62,700 nt of DNA from an uncultured Bacteroidales bacterium (GCA_905233745.1 CAJODA010000004.1:1-62700); one strand, 5' to 3'; counted from the stretch's first letter, positions 1 through 8,844 are shown. The notes: generated from the sequence alone by a model not told the origin. Numbers and translations are program-made.

Positions 1-1
1 C

Positions 2-337
2 CGGAAGTTGTTTGAAGTGTGCCAAATGTCAAAACTCACAACTATGGAAAAAAATGATTATGAGAAGAGCATCTTTGAATACGAGGATGTGCAGGACGCC
101 TTGGAATGCATGCGCCGACACTCACTTCAGGAGGGCTATGAGCAAGGGATACAGCAAGGATTACAACAAGGGATGCAGCAAGGAATACAGCAAGGAATGC
201 AACAAGGTAAAGAAGAAGCGCTCTTCCAAACGGCGCGGAACTTCTTGGATTTGGGTGTTTCTCTCGCCGATGTGGCCAAGGCCACAGGTCTGAGCGAGGA
301 GGAGATACTTGCGCACGAAGGTAATGCTGGCTTTTAG
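2..337 (+). CDS. C-terminal part of an Rpn/PD-(D/E)XK nuclease-family putative transposase (truncated by window edge)
   Basis: Frame open from base 2; KLFEVCQMSKLTTMEKNDYEKSIFEYEDVQDAL followed by (G[ILM]QQ)n repeats and a C-terminal ATGLSEEEI helix typical of this family. Confidence 0.7.
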   Translation, partial: RKLFEVCQMSKLTTMEKNDYEKSIFEYEDVQDALECMRRHSLQEGYEQGIQQGLQQGMQQGIQQGMQQGKEEALFQTARNFLDLGVSLADVAKATGLSEEEILAHEGNAGF

Positions 338-340
338 CCA

Positions 341-462
341 TTGGTCATTGGGCTTTGGTTGTTGGGCTTTGGTTGTTGGTCGTTGGTCGTTGGGCTTTGG
401 TCATTGGTCTTTAATATATCCCCCAATTCCCAATTCCCAACTCCCAACTCCCAATTCCTAAC
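341..462. repeat. Heptanucleotide array, TTGGNNN x10 followed by inverted-type NCCCAAN x6
   Basis: TTGGTCA TTGGGCT TTGGTTG TTGGGCT TTGGTTG TTGGTCG TTGGTCG TTGGGCT TTGGTCA TTGGTCT (341-410), then CCCCAAT TCCCAAT TCCCAAC TCCCAAC TCCCAAT TCCTAAC (421-462). Confidence 0.9.
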
Positions 463-526
463 TCCCCTCAAGCACCCCTTTCACCGACTTCACCCATGAC
501 CAATCCCCGACAGCTCATTTTTTTTG

Positions 527-534
527 TATATTTG
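527..534 (+). promoter_or_regulatory. Bacteroidota-type -7 box TATATTTG
   Basis: TAnnTTTG match upstream of the CDS at 558. Confidence 0.55.
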
Positions 535-557
535 CGGCCTTGTAAAAGTAGCGAATT

Positions 558-2612
558 ATGGCATTTTCCAATCCTCTTCTACTCTTCGGTCTTTTCGCCA
601 TTCTTGTGCCGATTCTCATACATCTGTTCAACTTCAGACGATATAAGACTATCTATTTCTCCAACGTGAAAATGCTGGAGGACATCAAGAAGAAGACCAG
701 GAGGGAACAGACTATCCAGCAGCTGGTGGTGCTGGCACTGCGCATCTTTGGCATCGCTGCTTTGGTTCTAGCCTTCGCCCAACCTTATATCCCCGCCAAA
801 GGGCAGAAAAACAAACACGGCAACCTCATCACAGTCTTCCTTGACAACTCCTATTCCATGGGAGCCCATAGTGAGAACAGCGCCCTGTTGTACGATGCTA
901 CGGATGCCGCCAAGGCCATCGTCAACGCTTTCGATTTCTCCGATGACTTTGTGCTCACCACCCATGATTTCTCCGGTGAAGAGTCGCACATTCTGAACCG
1001 CGACCAGATGCTGGAGATGCTCGACAAGGTCCAAATCTCCCCCAACAGCCATTCACTGAGAGAGATACTTGCCTTCGAACAGAACACATGCGCCAACTCC
1101 CAAAAGAGCAACATTGTCCATTACTATATCTCCGACTTTCAAAAGAACAACTTCAGCATCTCCCAGCTGAAATCCGACAGCAACACCACCACATTCCTAG
1201 TGCCCATGCCTGTTGAAGAGCGTTCCAATGTGGGCATCGACAGCTGCTGGTTCCTCTCCCCCATCTTCAAAGTCGGCAACCAGGTAACCCTGATGGCCCG
1301 GGTGCACAATTATGGCAGCAAAGACCTCAACATGCTGCCCGTGAAACTGTATGTGAACGACAAGCAGAAAGCCATCGCCGCCATCGACCTCAAGGCTGGC
1401 GACTATATGGATTGCCGCATGACCTATAATGTGGACGAGACCGGCACCCAATGCGCCCGCCTGGTCATCGAGGACGCACCCATCACGTTCGACGACCAGT
1501 TGTTCTTCACCTACAACGTCACTGACAACACCAACATCATCGCCATACAGGAAAAGGACAACAACCGGTTCCTGCAATCCCTCTACGGCAAGGATTCTGT
1601 TTTCAACTATCAGACCATGCCTTACACGCAGGTCAACTACTCCTTGCTGAAAGGCTGCGATGTGGTCATTCTCAGTGAGGTGCCCAAATTGTCCTCCGGA
1701 CTTGCCGACGAGCTCACCAAGTTTGTGAAAAGCGGCGGCACGCTGCTGGTCTTTCCAGCCAAGGAGATGGACAAGAGCTGGAAACAGTTTCTGGGCAATC
1801 TGGGCGCGGGAACATACGGCGCTCTCCTCAAGAAAGAGCTGAAATGCAGCGGTATCAACACTGAGAGCATCTATTTCAAAGGTGCCTTGGATAACCCAAC
1901 CGAGCATCTTGACATGCCGGTAACCCTCCAGCACCACGCCATCAGCGGCGGCCAGAACGGCAGTGAAACGGTCATGCTGCTGGAAGACGGTTCCCCCATG
2001 TTGAGCGTCTATCCTGTAGAAAAAGGAAAGGTGATCCTCTCCGCCGTGGCTCTGATCGACGAATACGGTAATGCCCACCGTCATGCCCTGGAATTTGTAG
2101 CCTTGCACAACATCGGCATCATGAGTGCCATTCAAGGCAAGCTTTACAACATTATCGGTATTGACCAGATGCAAACCATCCCTCTGCGCAGCAACTCCGG
2201 CGACGGCAGCATCTCCATAAAATCACGGCGCACCAAGTTCGAGTTCATACCCGAACAGCGCAGCCTCGGCAACGAGACCGCCCTCTACTTCCACGACCAG
2301 GTGCAGGAAGGCGGATTCTACGACATTTTGAAGGACGGCGCTATCATCGGAACCCTAGCCTTTAACCAAAACCGCAGAGAGTCCGACCTCAGCTGCTACT
2401 CGGAAAGCGAACTGAAGAAGATGGCACGCTCCTCCGGAAATAACATTGATGTAATAAGTGCAAACACCAAGAACATCGCCAAAACAGCTACTGACAAGCT
2501 CAACGGGAAGCCCCTATGGCTCCTCTTCCTCATACTATCCCTACTCTGCTTCCTCGCTGAAATCGCCGTACTGAGATTCTGGGGAAAACCGAATGTGAAG
2601 GCGGAGGGTTGA
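558..2612 (+). CDS. BatA-domain (N-terminal double-transmembrane) / vWA-like membrane protein
   Basis: N-terminus MAFSNPLLLFGLFAILVPILIHLFNFRRYKTIYFSNVKML typical of the BatA/aerotolerance N-terminal domain; FLDNSYSM vWA-like motif; C-terminal TM. Confidence 0.85.
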   Translation: MAFSNPLLLFGLFAILVPILIHLFNFRRYKTIYFSNVKMLEDIKKKTRREQTIQQLVVLALRIFGIAALVLAFAQPYIPAKGQKNKHGNLITVFLDNSYSMGAHSENSALLYDATDAAKAIVNAFDFSDDFVLTTHDFSGEESHILNRDQMLEMLDKVQISPNSHSLREILAFEQNTCANSQKSNIVHYYISDFQKNNFSISQLKSDSNTTTFLVPMPVEERSNVGIDSCWFLSPIFKVGNQVTLMARVHNYGSKDLNMLPVKLYVNDKQKAIAAIDLKAGDYMDCRMTYNVDETGTQCARLVIEDAPITFDDQLFFTYNVTDNTNIIAIQEKDNNRFLQSLYGKDSVFNYQTMPYTQVNYSLLKGCDVVILSEVPKLSSGLADELTKFVKSGGTLLVFPAKEMDKSWKQFLGNLGAGTYGALLKKELKCSGINTESIYFKGALDNPTEHLDMPVTLQHHAISGGQNGSETVMLLEDGSPMLSVYPVEKGKVILSAVALIDEYGNAHRHALEFVALHNIGIMSAIQGKLYNIIGIDQMQTIPLRSNSGDGSISIKSRRTKFEFIPEQRSLGNETALYFHDQVQEGGFYDILKDGAIIGTLAFNQNRRESDLSCYSESELKKMARSSGNNIDVISANTKNIAKTATDKLNGKPLWLLFLILSLLCFLAEIAVLRFWGKPNVKAEG

Positions 2613-2665
2613 AACCAAACCTTACAAACCTTACGAACTTTATAACCTTATAAACCCAATAAAAA

Positions 2666-4126
2666 ATGAACAAAGACCTATTGAAACTGTATCCCCATGA
2701 TTTGTGGGAGAATTTTGCAAATTTGTGTGATGCTCCGCATCCGTCCAAACACGAAGAAGCTGCTATCAAATGGATGAAGCAATGGGCCAAGGAGCACAAT
2801 GTGAAAGTTGAGCAGGACAAGACCGGAAACCTGCTGTTCACCATTCCGGCCACAAAGGGTATGGAGAACCGCACGCCTGTCATTCTGCAAGGCCACACCG
2901 ACATGGTGCCGCAAGCCGATAGCGACAAGAAGCACGACTTCCTGAAAGACCCCATCGAGCCGATAATTGACAACGGCTGGGTACGGGCCAACAAGACCAC
3001 GCTGGGTGCTGACAACGGCATTGGCGTGTGCGCTGCATTGGCATGTGTCACCACTCCTGGCGTGAAACATGGTCCGCTGGAGATTCTGGTTACCATTGAC
3101 GAGGAGACTGGCATGACTGGTGCCTTCGGTCTGAAGAAAGGCTTCGTGAAAGGTAAAATCCTCATCAATTTGGATTCCGAGACTGAGGGTGAACTCTATG
3201 TGGGTTGCGCCGGTGGCATGGACGCCAACTTCGAGCGCAAGTACACGACCATGCCGACTCCTGAGGACATGAAGGGCTTCCAGCTCGTCGTCACGGGTTT
3301 GCACGGCGGCCACTCCGGCATGGACATTAACATGGGCCGTGCCAACGCCAACAAGATAGCCATCCGGTTCCTCACCATCGCAGTGAAGGAGTATGGCGCA
3401 TGCATTGCCAACATCAACGGTGGCAGTTTGCGCAATGCCATCCCACGCGAGGCTGTAGCCATTCTGGCCGTACCCGCCAAGAAAGCCAACGCATTCAAGA
3501 CCTTCGCCAAGAAGTTTGAAGCTACCGTTAAGGCTGAATTCTCCGCTACGGAAGAGAACCTGTCCGTGAGCGTCAAGGCTGTGGATACTCCCAAGAAAGT
3601 AATCCGCACCAAGGCTCAGAACCAGTTCCTCAACATGGTGTTTGCTATTCCCAATGGCGTGCTCCGCATGAGCGACTCCATGGAGAATCTGGTGGAGACC
3701 TCCAACAACGTGGCCGCCATGAAGGCAGAGAACGGCATCATGACCGTCACCTGTCTGCTCCGCAGCTCCGTTGACAGCGCCAAGAACGCTCTCGGTGACC
3801 GTATGACCGCTATCGCTGAGCTCGCCGAATGTGGTATCGAACTCACGGGTGGCTATCCCGGATGGAAACCCAACATGGAGTCTCCAATCCTGAAGACCTG
3901 CCAAACCGTTTATCAGAAAAAGTTCAACAAAGAACCCAAGATCATGGCTATTCACGCCGGTCTCGAATGCGGTCTCTTCGGTGCCTGCTATCCTGACTGG
4001 GATATGGTATCCTTCGGACCCACCATCGAGCACCCGCACTCACCCGTTGAGCGCGTCAACATCGAAACGGTGGGTAAGTTCTTCGACTTCCTCGTCGAAG
4101 TGCTCGCCAATGTGCCGAAGAAATAA
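2666..4126 (+). CDS. pepD: Aminoacyl-histidine dipeptidase (M20 family, PepD-like), copy 1
   Basis: GHTDMVPQ, LGADNGIGV, DEETGMTGAFGL, HGGHSGMDI motifs. Confidence 0.88.
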   Translation: MNKDLLKLYPHDLWENFANLCDAPHPSKHEEAAIKWMKQWAKEHNVKVEQDKTGNLLFTIPATKGMENRTPVILQGHTDMVPQADSDKKHDFLKDPIEPIIDNGWVRANKTTLGADNGIGVCAALACVTTPGVKHGPLEILVTIDEETGMTGAFGLKKGFVKGKILINLDSETEGELYVGCAGGMDANFERKYTTMPTPEDMKGFQLVVTGLHGGHSGMDINMGRANANKIAIRFLTIAVKEYGACIANINGGSLRNAIPREAVAILAVPAKKANAFKTFAKKFEATVKAEFSATEENLSVSVKAVDTPKKVIRTKAQNQFLNMVFAIPNGVLRMSDSMENLVETSNNVAAMKAENGIMTVTCLLRSSVDSAKNALGDRMTAIAELAECGIELTGGYPGWKPNMESPILKTCQTVYQKKFNKEPKIMAIHAGLECGLFGACYPDWDMVSFGPTIEHPHSPVERVNIETVGKFFDFLVEVLANVPKK

Positions 4127-4150
4127 TGTACTTAAACATCATCTGGTCCA

Positions 4151-4182
4151 AAGAAGCGCCCCGTAAAGGCGCTTCTTTTTTT
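4151..4182 (+). terminator. Rho-independent terminator
   Basis: AAGAAGCGCC-CCGTAAA-GGCGCTTCTT hairpin followed by a T run, downstream of pepD. Confidence 0.85.
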
Positions 4183-4212
4183 GTATTTTCCTCTGATTAT
4201 CATAAAAAACAC

Positions 4213-4220
4213 TACTTTTG
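4213..4220 (+). promoter_or_regulatory. -7 box TACTTTTG
   Basis: TAnnTTTG match before the putative antitoxin gene. Confidence 0.5.
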
Positions 4221-4241
4221 CAAAATCAAAAATCATGTAAA

Positions 4242-4448
4242 ATGAAACGAAAAAAATACAAGACGACCGAATACACCTCCAAAGTCGTGGAACCAGCTAT
4301 CATCTATGGCCAGACAGCTGTACAAAAGGATGGCTCAACCAACAAAACCACTTCCACTGAAACAATTTGCAAATCGGATCGCATGACCGTGGAAGAGTAC
4401 TTTGGAATTATTCACACCATGATAGACGATTATTATGACAACCTATAA
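4242..4448 (+). CDS. Small hypothetical protein, putative antitoxin of a type II TA pair
   Basis: Short ORF overlapping the start of a RelE/ParE-like reading frame by 14 nt. Confidence 0.55.
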   Translation: MKRKKYKTTEYTSKVVEPAIIYGQTAVQKDGSTNKTTSTETICKSDRMTVEEYFGIIHTMIDDYYDNL

Positions 4449-4743
4449 AATTGAAGTCAGCACTTCTGCAAAGATGGACATTGCATAGTTAATGGATTTC
4501 TTAAAGAAGGTAATGTCACGAGAGAATGCACACAAATATGTCGATATCATGGCCTGTGAAATCCAAAATCTTTCCTTTCTCGCCAATTTCTATCATCCCA
4601 GCCAATATGCCACCATCCGTCGATTAAACCCTAAAGCATGTCACATGGTGTCGCACAACAAAAAATGGGTTTACATCTTTCACAAAGAGAATCAAACAGT
4701 GGTTGTGGACCGTATCAGGCCTTCGAAATTGATTGCACGATAA
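4435..4743 (+). pseudogene. RelE/ParE-like toxin interrupted by in-frame TAG
   Basis: ATG 4435 gives MTTYKIEVSTSAKMDIA-TAG(4486-4488)-LMDFLKKVMSRENAHKYVDIMACEIQNLS...KKWVYIFHKENQTVVVDRIRPSKLI; typical ParE N-terminus and C-terminal strands in one frame. Confidence 0.7.
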
Positions 4744-4746
4744 TCA

Positions 4747-5346
4747 CTAAAAAATCCTGCTATTCCCCTGGCGCAACTGCTCTTCCGTAGGCTCCATCTG
4801 GGTGATGGTGTCCACTTTTATCTCTATGGGAGGACCGAGTTTTGGCCGTTGAGAGTTGGGTGTTGGAGATTGGGGGTTGGCCGTTGGTTGTTGGGAGTTG
4901 GAGGTTGGTTGTTGGCTGTTAGGAGTTGAACTTTGAACTTTGAACCTAGAGCCTTGAACCTTGGACTCTGAATTTTGGACTCGGTCGCTAGCCGTTGGCT
5001 GTTGGGGGTTGGGGGTTGGGGGTTGGGAGTTGGCTGTTGGAAGTTGGGAGTTGGATGTTGGGAGCTGGGAGTTGGGGGTTGGGGTATTGGGTGTTGGGTG
5101 TTGGGGATTGGGGGCTGGCTGTTTGGTGCTGGTCGTCTCCTGTATTTGATTATGGGATTTGGTGTTATGAATGACGATTACGCCTGCGGTTATAGAAACC
5201 ACCAGGGCGGATACTACAGCGATAGTCCAAGCGGGGAGGCCGGTTTTAATGCCGGCGCGCTTGGCGAAACGTTTCCAGGCGGAATGTTTGTAGGGGTATT
5301 CCGCTTTCTCTGCCTTCTCTTTTATCAATTGGTCAAAATCTGCCAT
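4747..5346 (-). CDS. Single-pass membrane protein (putative anti-sigma-like) with low-complexity PTPNSQ tail
   Basis: Directly follows the ECF sigma gene; cytoplasmic N-terminus, one TM ([21 protein letters not shown]), then heptad P/T/N/S/Q repeats. Confidence 0.65.
   Translation of the reverse strand: MADFDQLIKEKAEKAEYPYKHSAWKRFAKRAGIKTGLPAWTIAVVSALVVSITAGVIVIHNTKSHNQIQETTSTKQPAPNPQHPTPNTPTPNSQLPTSNSQLPTANSQPPTPNPQQPTASDRVQNSESKVQGSRFKVQSSTPNSQQPTSNSQQPTANPQSPTPNSQRPKLGPPIEIKVDTITQMEPTEEQLRQGNSRIF
4850..5135. repeat. Heptanucleotide GTTGGNN/NNCCAAC array inside a CDS, interrupted by a TTGAAC/TTGGAC-type array
   Basis: Runs such as ttgggggttgggggttgggggttgggagttggctgttggaagttgggagttgg, with ttgaactttgaactttgaacctagagccttgaaccttggac in the middle. 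Confidence 0.85.
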
Positions 5347-5349
5347 ACC

Positions 5350-5910
5350 TTATTCGTTATACATTTTCACTATCTCGTTTTTGAGACGGGTGCGGGCGGC
5401 GTTCACGTGCCAGGCGGAGGTACCTTCACTGATGCCCATCTGCTGCGCAATCTCGGCGTGCGAGTAGCCGTCAAACACGAACAGGTTGAACACAGTACGT
5501 GTCATGGGCGGCAATTGCTGTATCAGCGAGATGATGGCCTCCGAAGAGAGCGCACCCACAGCAGCGTTCACGTCATAGCCGATCTGTTCTGACTCGGCCA
5601 CATCCGCCAAGTCGGTCATTTCTGCCTTTGGGGCGTACTTGCGACGATGGTCGAGTGCCGCATTGATCATCACCCGTTTCATCCACGATTCGAAAGAACC
5701 CGTGTTTTCATATTTGTCAAGGTTGGAAAACACTTTCAAGAAACCTTCGCTGAGCATATCCTCAGCCTCGTCCGTACTGTCCGCATAGCGCATACAGAGC
5801 CGGAACATGGGGCTATAGAAATGCTTGAAAAGCTTCTGCTGCGCTCTCGGGCTGCCGTTTCGACAGCCTTCCAGCCAACGAGCCGTTCTTGCATTGTCAT
5901 GCTCTTTCAT
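5350..5910 (-). CDS. RNA polymerase sigma factor, ECF sigma-70 family
   Basis: Sigma2 ([20 protein letters not shown]) and sigma4 ([45 protein letters not shown]). Confidence 0.92.
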   Translation of the reverse strand: MKEHDNARTARWLEGCRNGSPRAQQKLFKHFYSPMFRLCMRYADSTDEAEDMLSEGFLKVFSNLDKYENTGSFESWMKRVMINAALDHRRKYAPKAEMTDLADVAESEQIGYDVNAAVGALSSEAIISLIQQLPPMTRTVFNLFVFDGYSHAEIAQQMGISEGTSAWHVNAARTRLKNEIVKMYNE

Positions 5911-5965
5911 TAAGTATAACGAAAATCGTAAGGAAAACTTTGGGTATCAGACGTAAAAAAACGGA

Positions 5966-6568
5966 TTAATTTTTCAAGAACTTGACTCCTAATGAGACAA
6001 CCACCGAATTTTGTTTCCACGTATAGTTATCCGACGTGTTCGGAATCAGCTTGTCGGCAGCAAAATCATAACGCGCATCCAGCGTAACGTGCCCGAAGTC
6101 AAAGCCCAGGCCCACCTGCCCGGCCCATTGCATCTTGCCTTCCTGATCCACCAGAGGATCAATTTCTTTCAAGTTGCTTCCGATCCTGAATCCGAAGCGC
6201 GGCCCGATGAACAAATGCATTTTGAATTTCTCTTTATTGATGAAATGGTAGCCCAACAATGCCGGAACGTCAATGAAATGCTGATGAAGTTGGACATTCT
6301 CCTGAACATTATGTACGAATGAGCTCGCATCTGTCAGTTTGGTGTTTTTGAATGAATAGCACACCTCCGGCTGAAAGTAGAACCGATTGCCAAAGCGCAT
6401 GAAAAAGCCGGCGTCCACTCCTGGGGAAAGCCGGGTCTGCTTGTTGTAATTGGTGGCATTGGCCGCCACCTTGATGCCGATATTGAACTGTGCATTGGCA
6501 CAAACGGACAAGCCCAACAATAAAACGGACAACAGCAACACTCTTCTCAACAGGATTACCTTTTTCAT
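5966..6568 (-). CDS. Outer-membrane beta-barrel (porin/PorT-like) family protein
   Basis: Signal peptide; alternating strands; NIGIKVAANATN..., C-terminal VVVSLGVKFLKN. Confidence 0.75.
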   Translation of the reverse strand: MKKVILLRRVLLLSVLLLGLSVCANAQFNIGIKVAANATNYNKQTRLSPGVDAGFFMRFGNRFYFQPEVCYSFKNTKLTDASSFVHNVQENVQLHQHFIDVPALLGYHFINKEKFKMHLFIGPRFGFRIGSNLKEIDPLVDQEGKMQWAGQVGLGFDFGHVTLDARYDFAADKLIPNTSDNYTWKQNSVVVSLGVKFLKN

Positions 6569-6631
6569 AACAGACAGAAATTAAACGGCCGCAAAAATAG
6601 AAAAAAAATGTATTATAAGACACCGAATATA

Positions 6632-6673
6632 GCAAGAGAGAGGAATTGCCTGTGGCAATTCCTCTCTCTCTTG
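6632..6673. terminator. Long hairpin adjoining the tRNA-Arg 3' end (processing/termination hairpin)
   Basis: caagagagaggaattgcc-tgt-ggcaattcctctctctcttg; no strong T run. Confidence 0.5.
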
Positions 6674-6747
6674 TGATTCCGCTGCGACTCGAACGCAGAA
6701 CCTGCTGCTTAGAAGGCAGCTGCTCTATCCAGTTGAGCTACGGAACC
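6674..6747 (-). tRNA. tRNA-Arg(TCT)
   Basis: Reverse complement ggttccgtagctcaactggatagagcagctgccttctaagcagcaggttctgcgttcgagtcgcagcggaatca; anticodon TCT; acceptor stem GGTTCCG/CGGAATC. Confidence 0.95.
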
Positions 6748-6770
6748 ATAGTCTCTATTCGTAGGACTGG

Positions 6771-6845
6771 TCGGGATAGCCTGATTCGAACAGGCGACCT
6801 CCTGCTCCCAAAGCAGGCGCGATAACCGGACTACGCTATATCCCG
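6771..6845 (-). tRNA. tRNA-Pro(TGG)
   Basis: Reverse complement cgggatatagcgtagtccggttatcgcgcctgctttgggagcaggaggtcgcctgttcgaatcaggctatcccga; anticodon TGG; acceptor CGGGATA/TATCCCG. Confidence 0.95.
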
Positions 6846-6931
6846 TCTCTTTTTTGCGGCTGCAAAAGTACACTTTTTTTCTTTACCTTGGAATGCCGTG
6901 TTAAAAAACCTTTCACAACCCCGTTTTTTTG

Positions 6932-6939
6932 TACTTTTG
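6932..6939 (+). promoter_or_regulatory. -7 box TACTTTTG immediately before queA
   Basis: TAnnTTTG ending 9 nt before ATG 6948. Confidence 0.55.
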
Positions 6940-6947
6940 CCGCCGCT

Positions 6948-8213
6948 ATGACAGATTCACGAGACATCCGGATTGAAGACTTCAACTATGAGCTCCCAGA
7001 GGAGCGTATCGCCTTTTTCCCCGCAGCACAGCGGGACCACTCCAAACTGCTGATTTACCGTGACGGGGAGATTACAGACAGCCGTTTTGACCGGCTGCCG
7101 GATTTTCTACCCTCCGGTTGCCTGTTGGTTTTCAACAATTCCAAGGTCATCCATGCGCGGCTATTGGTGAACAATGCCACGGGTGCTGCGATAGAGATCT
7201 TCTGTCTGGAACCGCTCCGTCCCACCGCCGATCCCGCCACCGCCTTCGCGCAGACCGGCGAGGTGGCCTGGAAGTGCATGGTGGGCAACGCCAAACGCTG
7301 GAAACATCCTTTGCAAATTGAGGTTCCCCTGGGCAATAAAACCGTCACTGTAACCGCTACCAAAGGTGAGAACACGGAGAGCACTTTTGAGGTCACTTTC
7401 CAATGGGACGACCCCACCGTGTCTTTCGCCGAATGGCTGGAACACTATGGCAAGATTCCCCTTCCGCCCTACATCAAACGTGCCGCAGATGAGAACGATG
7501 AATTGCGTTATCAGACAGTCTATGCCAAGCACGACGGCTCCGTAGCGGCCCCCACCGCCGGACTGCACTTCACCCCCGATGTATTCAAGGCTCTGCGGCA
7601 GAAAGGCATTGACACCGACTTTGTCACCCTTCATGTGGGCGCGGGCACATTCAAGCCCGTCAGCAGTGAAACAATCGGGGAACACTACATGCACGAGGAG
7701 AAGATTGTCATCAACGAAGCGCTGATTGAGCATCTGCAGGGAAGTTTGGACAAGCTGTGCATTGTGGTAGGCACCACAGTAGCCCGTACTTTGGAGTCTC
7801 TGTTCATCATGGGGGCGAAGCTGCACATGGGCCGGCCGGATCCGCTCACGGTCAGCCAGTGGGAGATATACGATGACCGCGCGCTGGGGCAAGTTCCCGT
7901 GGAAGCATCACTCGAAGCGCTCCGGAAGCAATTGCATGAGCAGCACACCGACCTTTTGCGCGGGGCCACCAGCCTCATCATCCTTCCGACTTACCAGCCC
8001 CGGATGGCTCAAGGCATCATCACCAATTTCCACCAGCCACAAAGCACACTCCTGCTGCTCATCTCCGCATTCGTGGGCGACAACTGGCGCAAAATCTACC
8101 GCCATGCCCTGGACAACGGCTACCGGTTCCTCAGCTATGGCGACTCGAACCTGTACTTCAGAACTCCACATAGTGCCCCAATTTCTCCATCAGCTCCGGA
8201 TACGCATGCGTAA
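6948..8213 (+). CDS. queA: S-adenosylmethionine:tRNA ribosyltransferase-isomerase
   Basis: FNYELPEERIAFFPA, VFNNSKVIHARL, GSVAAPTAGLHFT, HVGAGTFKPV motifs. Confidence 0.95.
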   Translation: MTDSRDIRIEDFNYELPEERIAFFPAAQRDHSKLLIYRDGEITDSRFDRLPDFLPSGCLLVFNNSKVIHARLLVNNATGAAIEIFCLEPLRPTADPATAFAQTGEVAWKCMVGNAKRWKHPLQIEVPLGNKTVTVTATKGENTESTFEVTFQWDDPTVSFAEWLEHYGKIPLPPYIKRAADENDELRYQTVYAKHDGSVAAPTAGLHFTPDVFKALRQKGIDTDFVTLHVGAGTFKPVSSETIGEHYMHEEKIVINEALIEHLQGSLDKLCIVVGTTVARTLESLFIMGAKLHMGRPDPLTVSQWEIYDDRALGQVPVEASLEALRKQLHEQHTDLLRGATSLIILPTYQPRMAQGIITNFHQPQSTLLLLISAFVGDNWRKIYRHALDNGYRFLSYGDSNLYFRTPHSAPISPSAPDTHA

Positions 8214-8844
8214 TACGCTGTAGCTCTTCCAGAGAGGTGATACCACCATGCTTGTTTCTGTAATTTAAGATGGTCTTCGTCAGATAGGCATCAAAATAGG
8301 GATGTTTCACCATATCCGCGTATGTGGCCGTGTTGACATTGACTTTCCTGACATCACCTGCGTGCACTACAAAGTATCTCTCCAGCAAATCCCCGGGAAT
8401 GTCCTGCAGCACATACACCTCCTGCAACTGCGCCAGCGAATAGAACCCGCCCAGGCGGTCACGATACTCAACCAGCTTGGCCGCCCGTTTACTGCCAAAC
8501 ATCGGCACTACCGTAATATCCGAGGTGTCACATCGGTTAAGATCAATCTTCACAATCTCATACATGGGCTGTTTCGCGGATTTCCCCTTTCGAGGAACTG
8601 TATCACCGTAAAACTTATGGAAATCCCTGTCATAGGATGTTCTCCGACCCTGGTCCAAGGAATCGCGGATTGCCTCCTGCCGGAGGTTAAACTCCTCGAA
8701 CACGGCCGCATACGCCGCCACATTCCCGTCAAACCCGGGTTTACCATCATACAGATAATAAAAGAGATAACTGAATAGAATAAAGGCCAGCAACACCAAC
8801 GATGCCACCCATTCACCGCTTGTAAAATCGAATTTTGTTTTCAT
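8158..8844 (-). CDS. ComEA-like helix-hairpin-helix membrane-anchored protein
   Basis: N-terminal TM; HhH repeats DLNRCDTSDITVVPMFGSKRAAKLVEYRDRLGGF, NVNTATYADMVKHPYFDAYLTKTILNYRNKHGG. Confidence 0.8.
   Translation of the reverse strand: MKTKFDFTSGEWVASLVLLAFILFSYLFYYLYDGKPGFDGNVAAYAAVFEEFNLRQEAIRDSLDQGRRTSYDRDFHKFYGDTVPRKGKSAKQPMYEIVKIDLNRCDTSDITVVPMFGSKRAAKLVEYRDRLGGFYSLAQLQEVYVLQDIPGDLLERYFVVHAGDVRKVNVNTATYADMVKHPYFDAYLTKTILNYRNKHGGITSLEELQRITHAYPELMEKLGHYVEF

Noticed and set aside
341-462. CRISPR-like array
   Set aside because: Units are 7 nt, without spacers; simple short-period repeat
1197-2174. 325-aa minus-strand ORF
   Set aside because: Antisense shadow of the BatA-like gene
2678-4039. 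453-aa minus-strand ORF
   Set aside because: Antisense shadow of the pepD-like gene
4486-4488. TAG as a recoded sense codon
   Set aside because: Other intact genes here terminate at TAG and no suppressor tRNA is seen; point-mutation pseudogene is simpler
4961-5592. Plus-strand Gly/Trp/Leu-rich ORFs ([13 protein letters not shown]...)
   Set aside because: Result of the antisense of a stop-free heptanucleotide array, not a real glycine-rich protein
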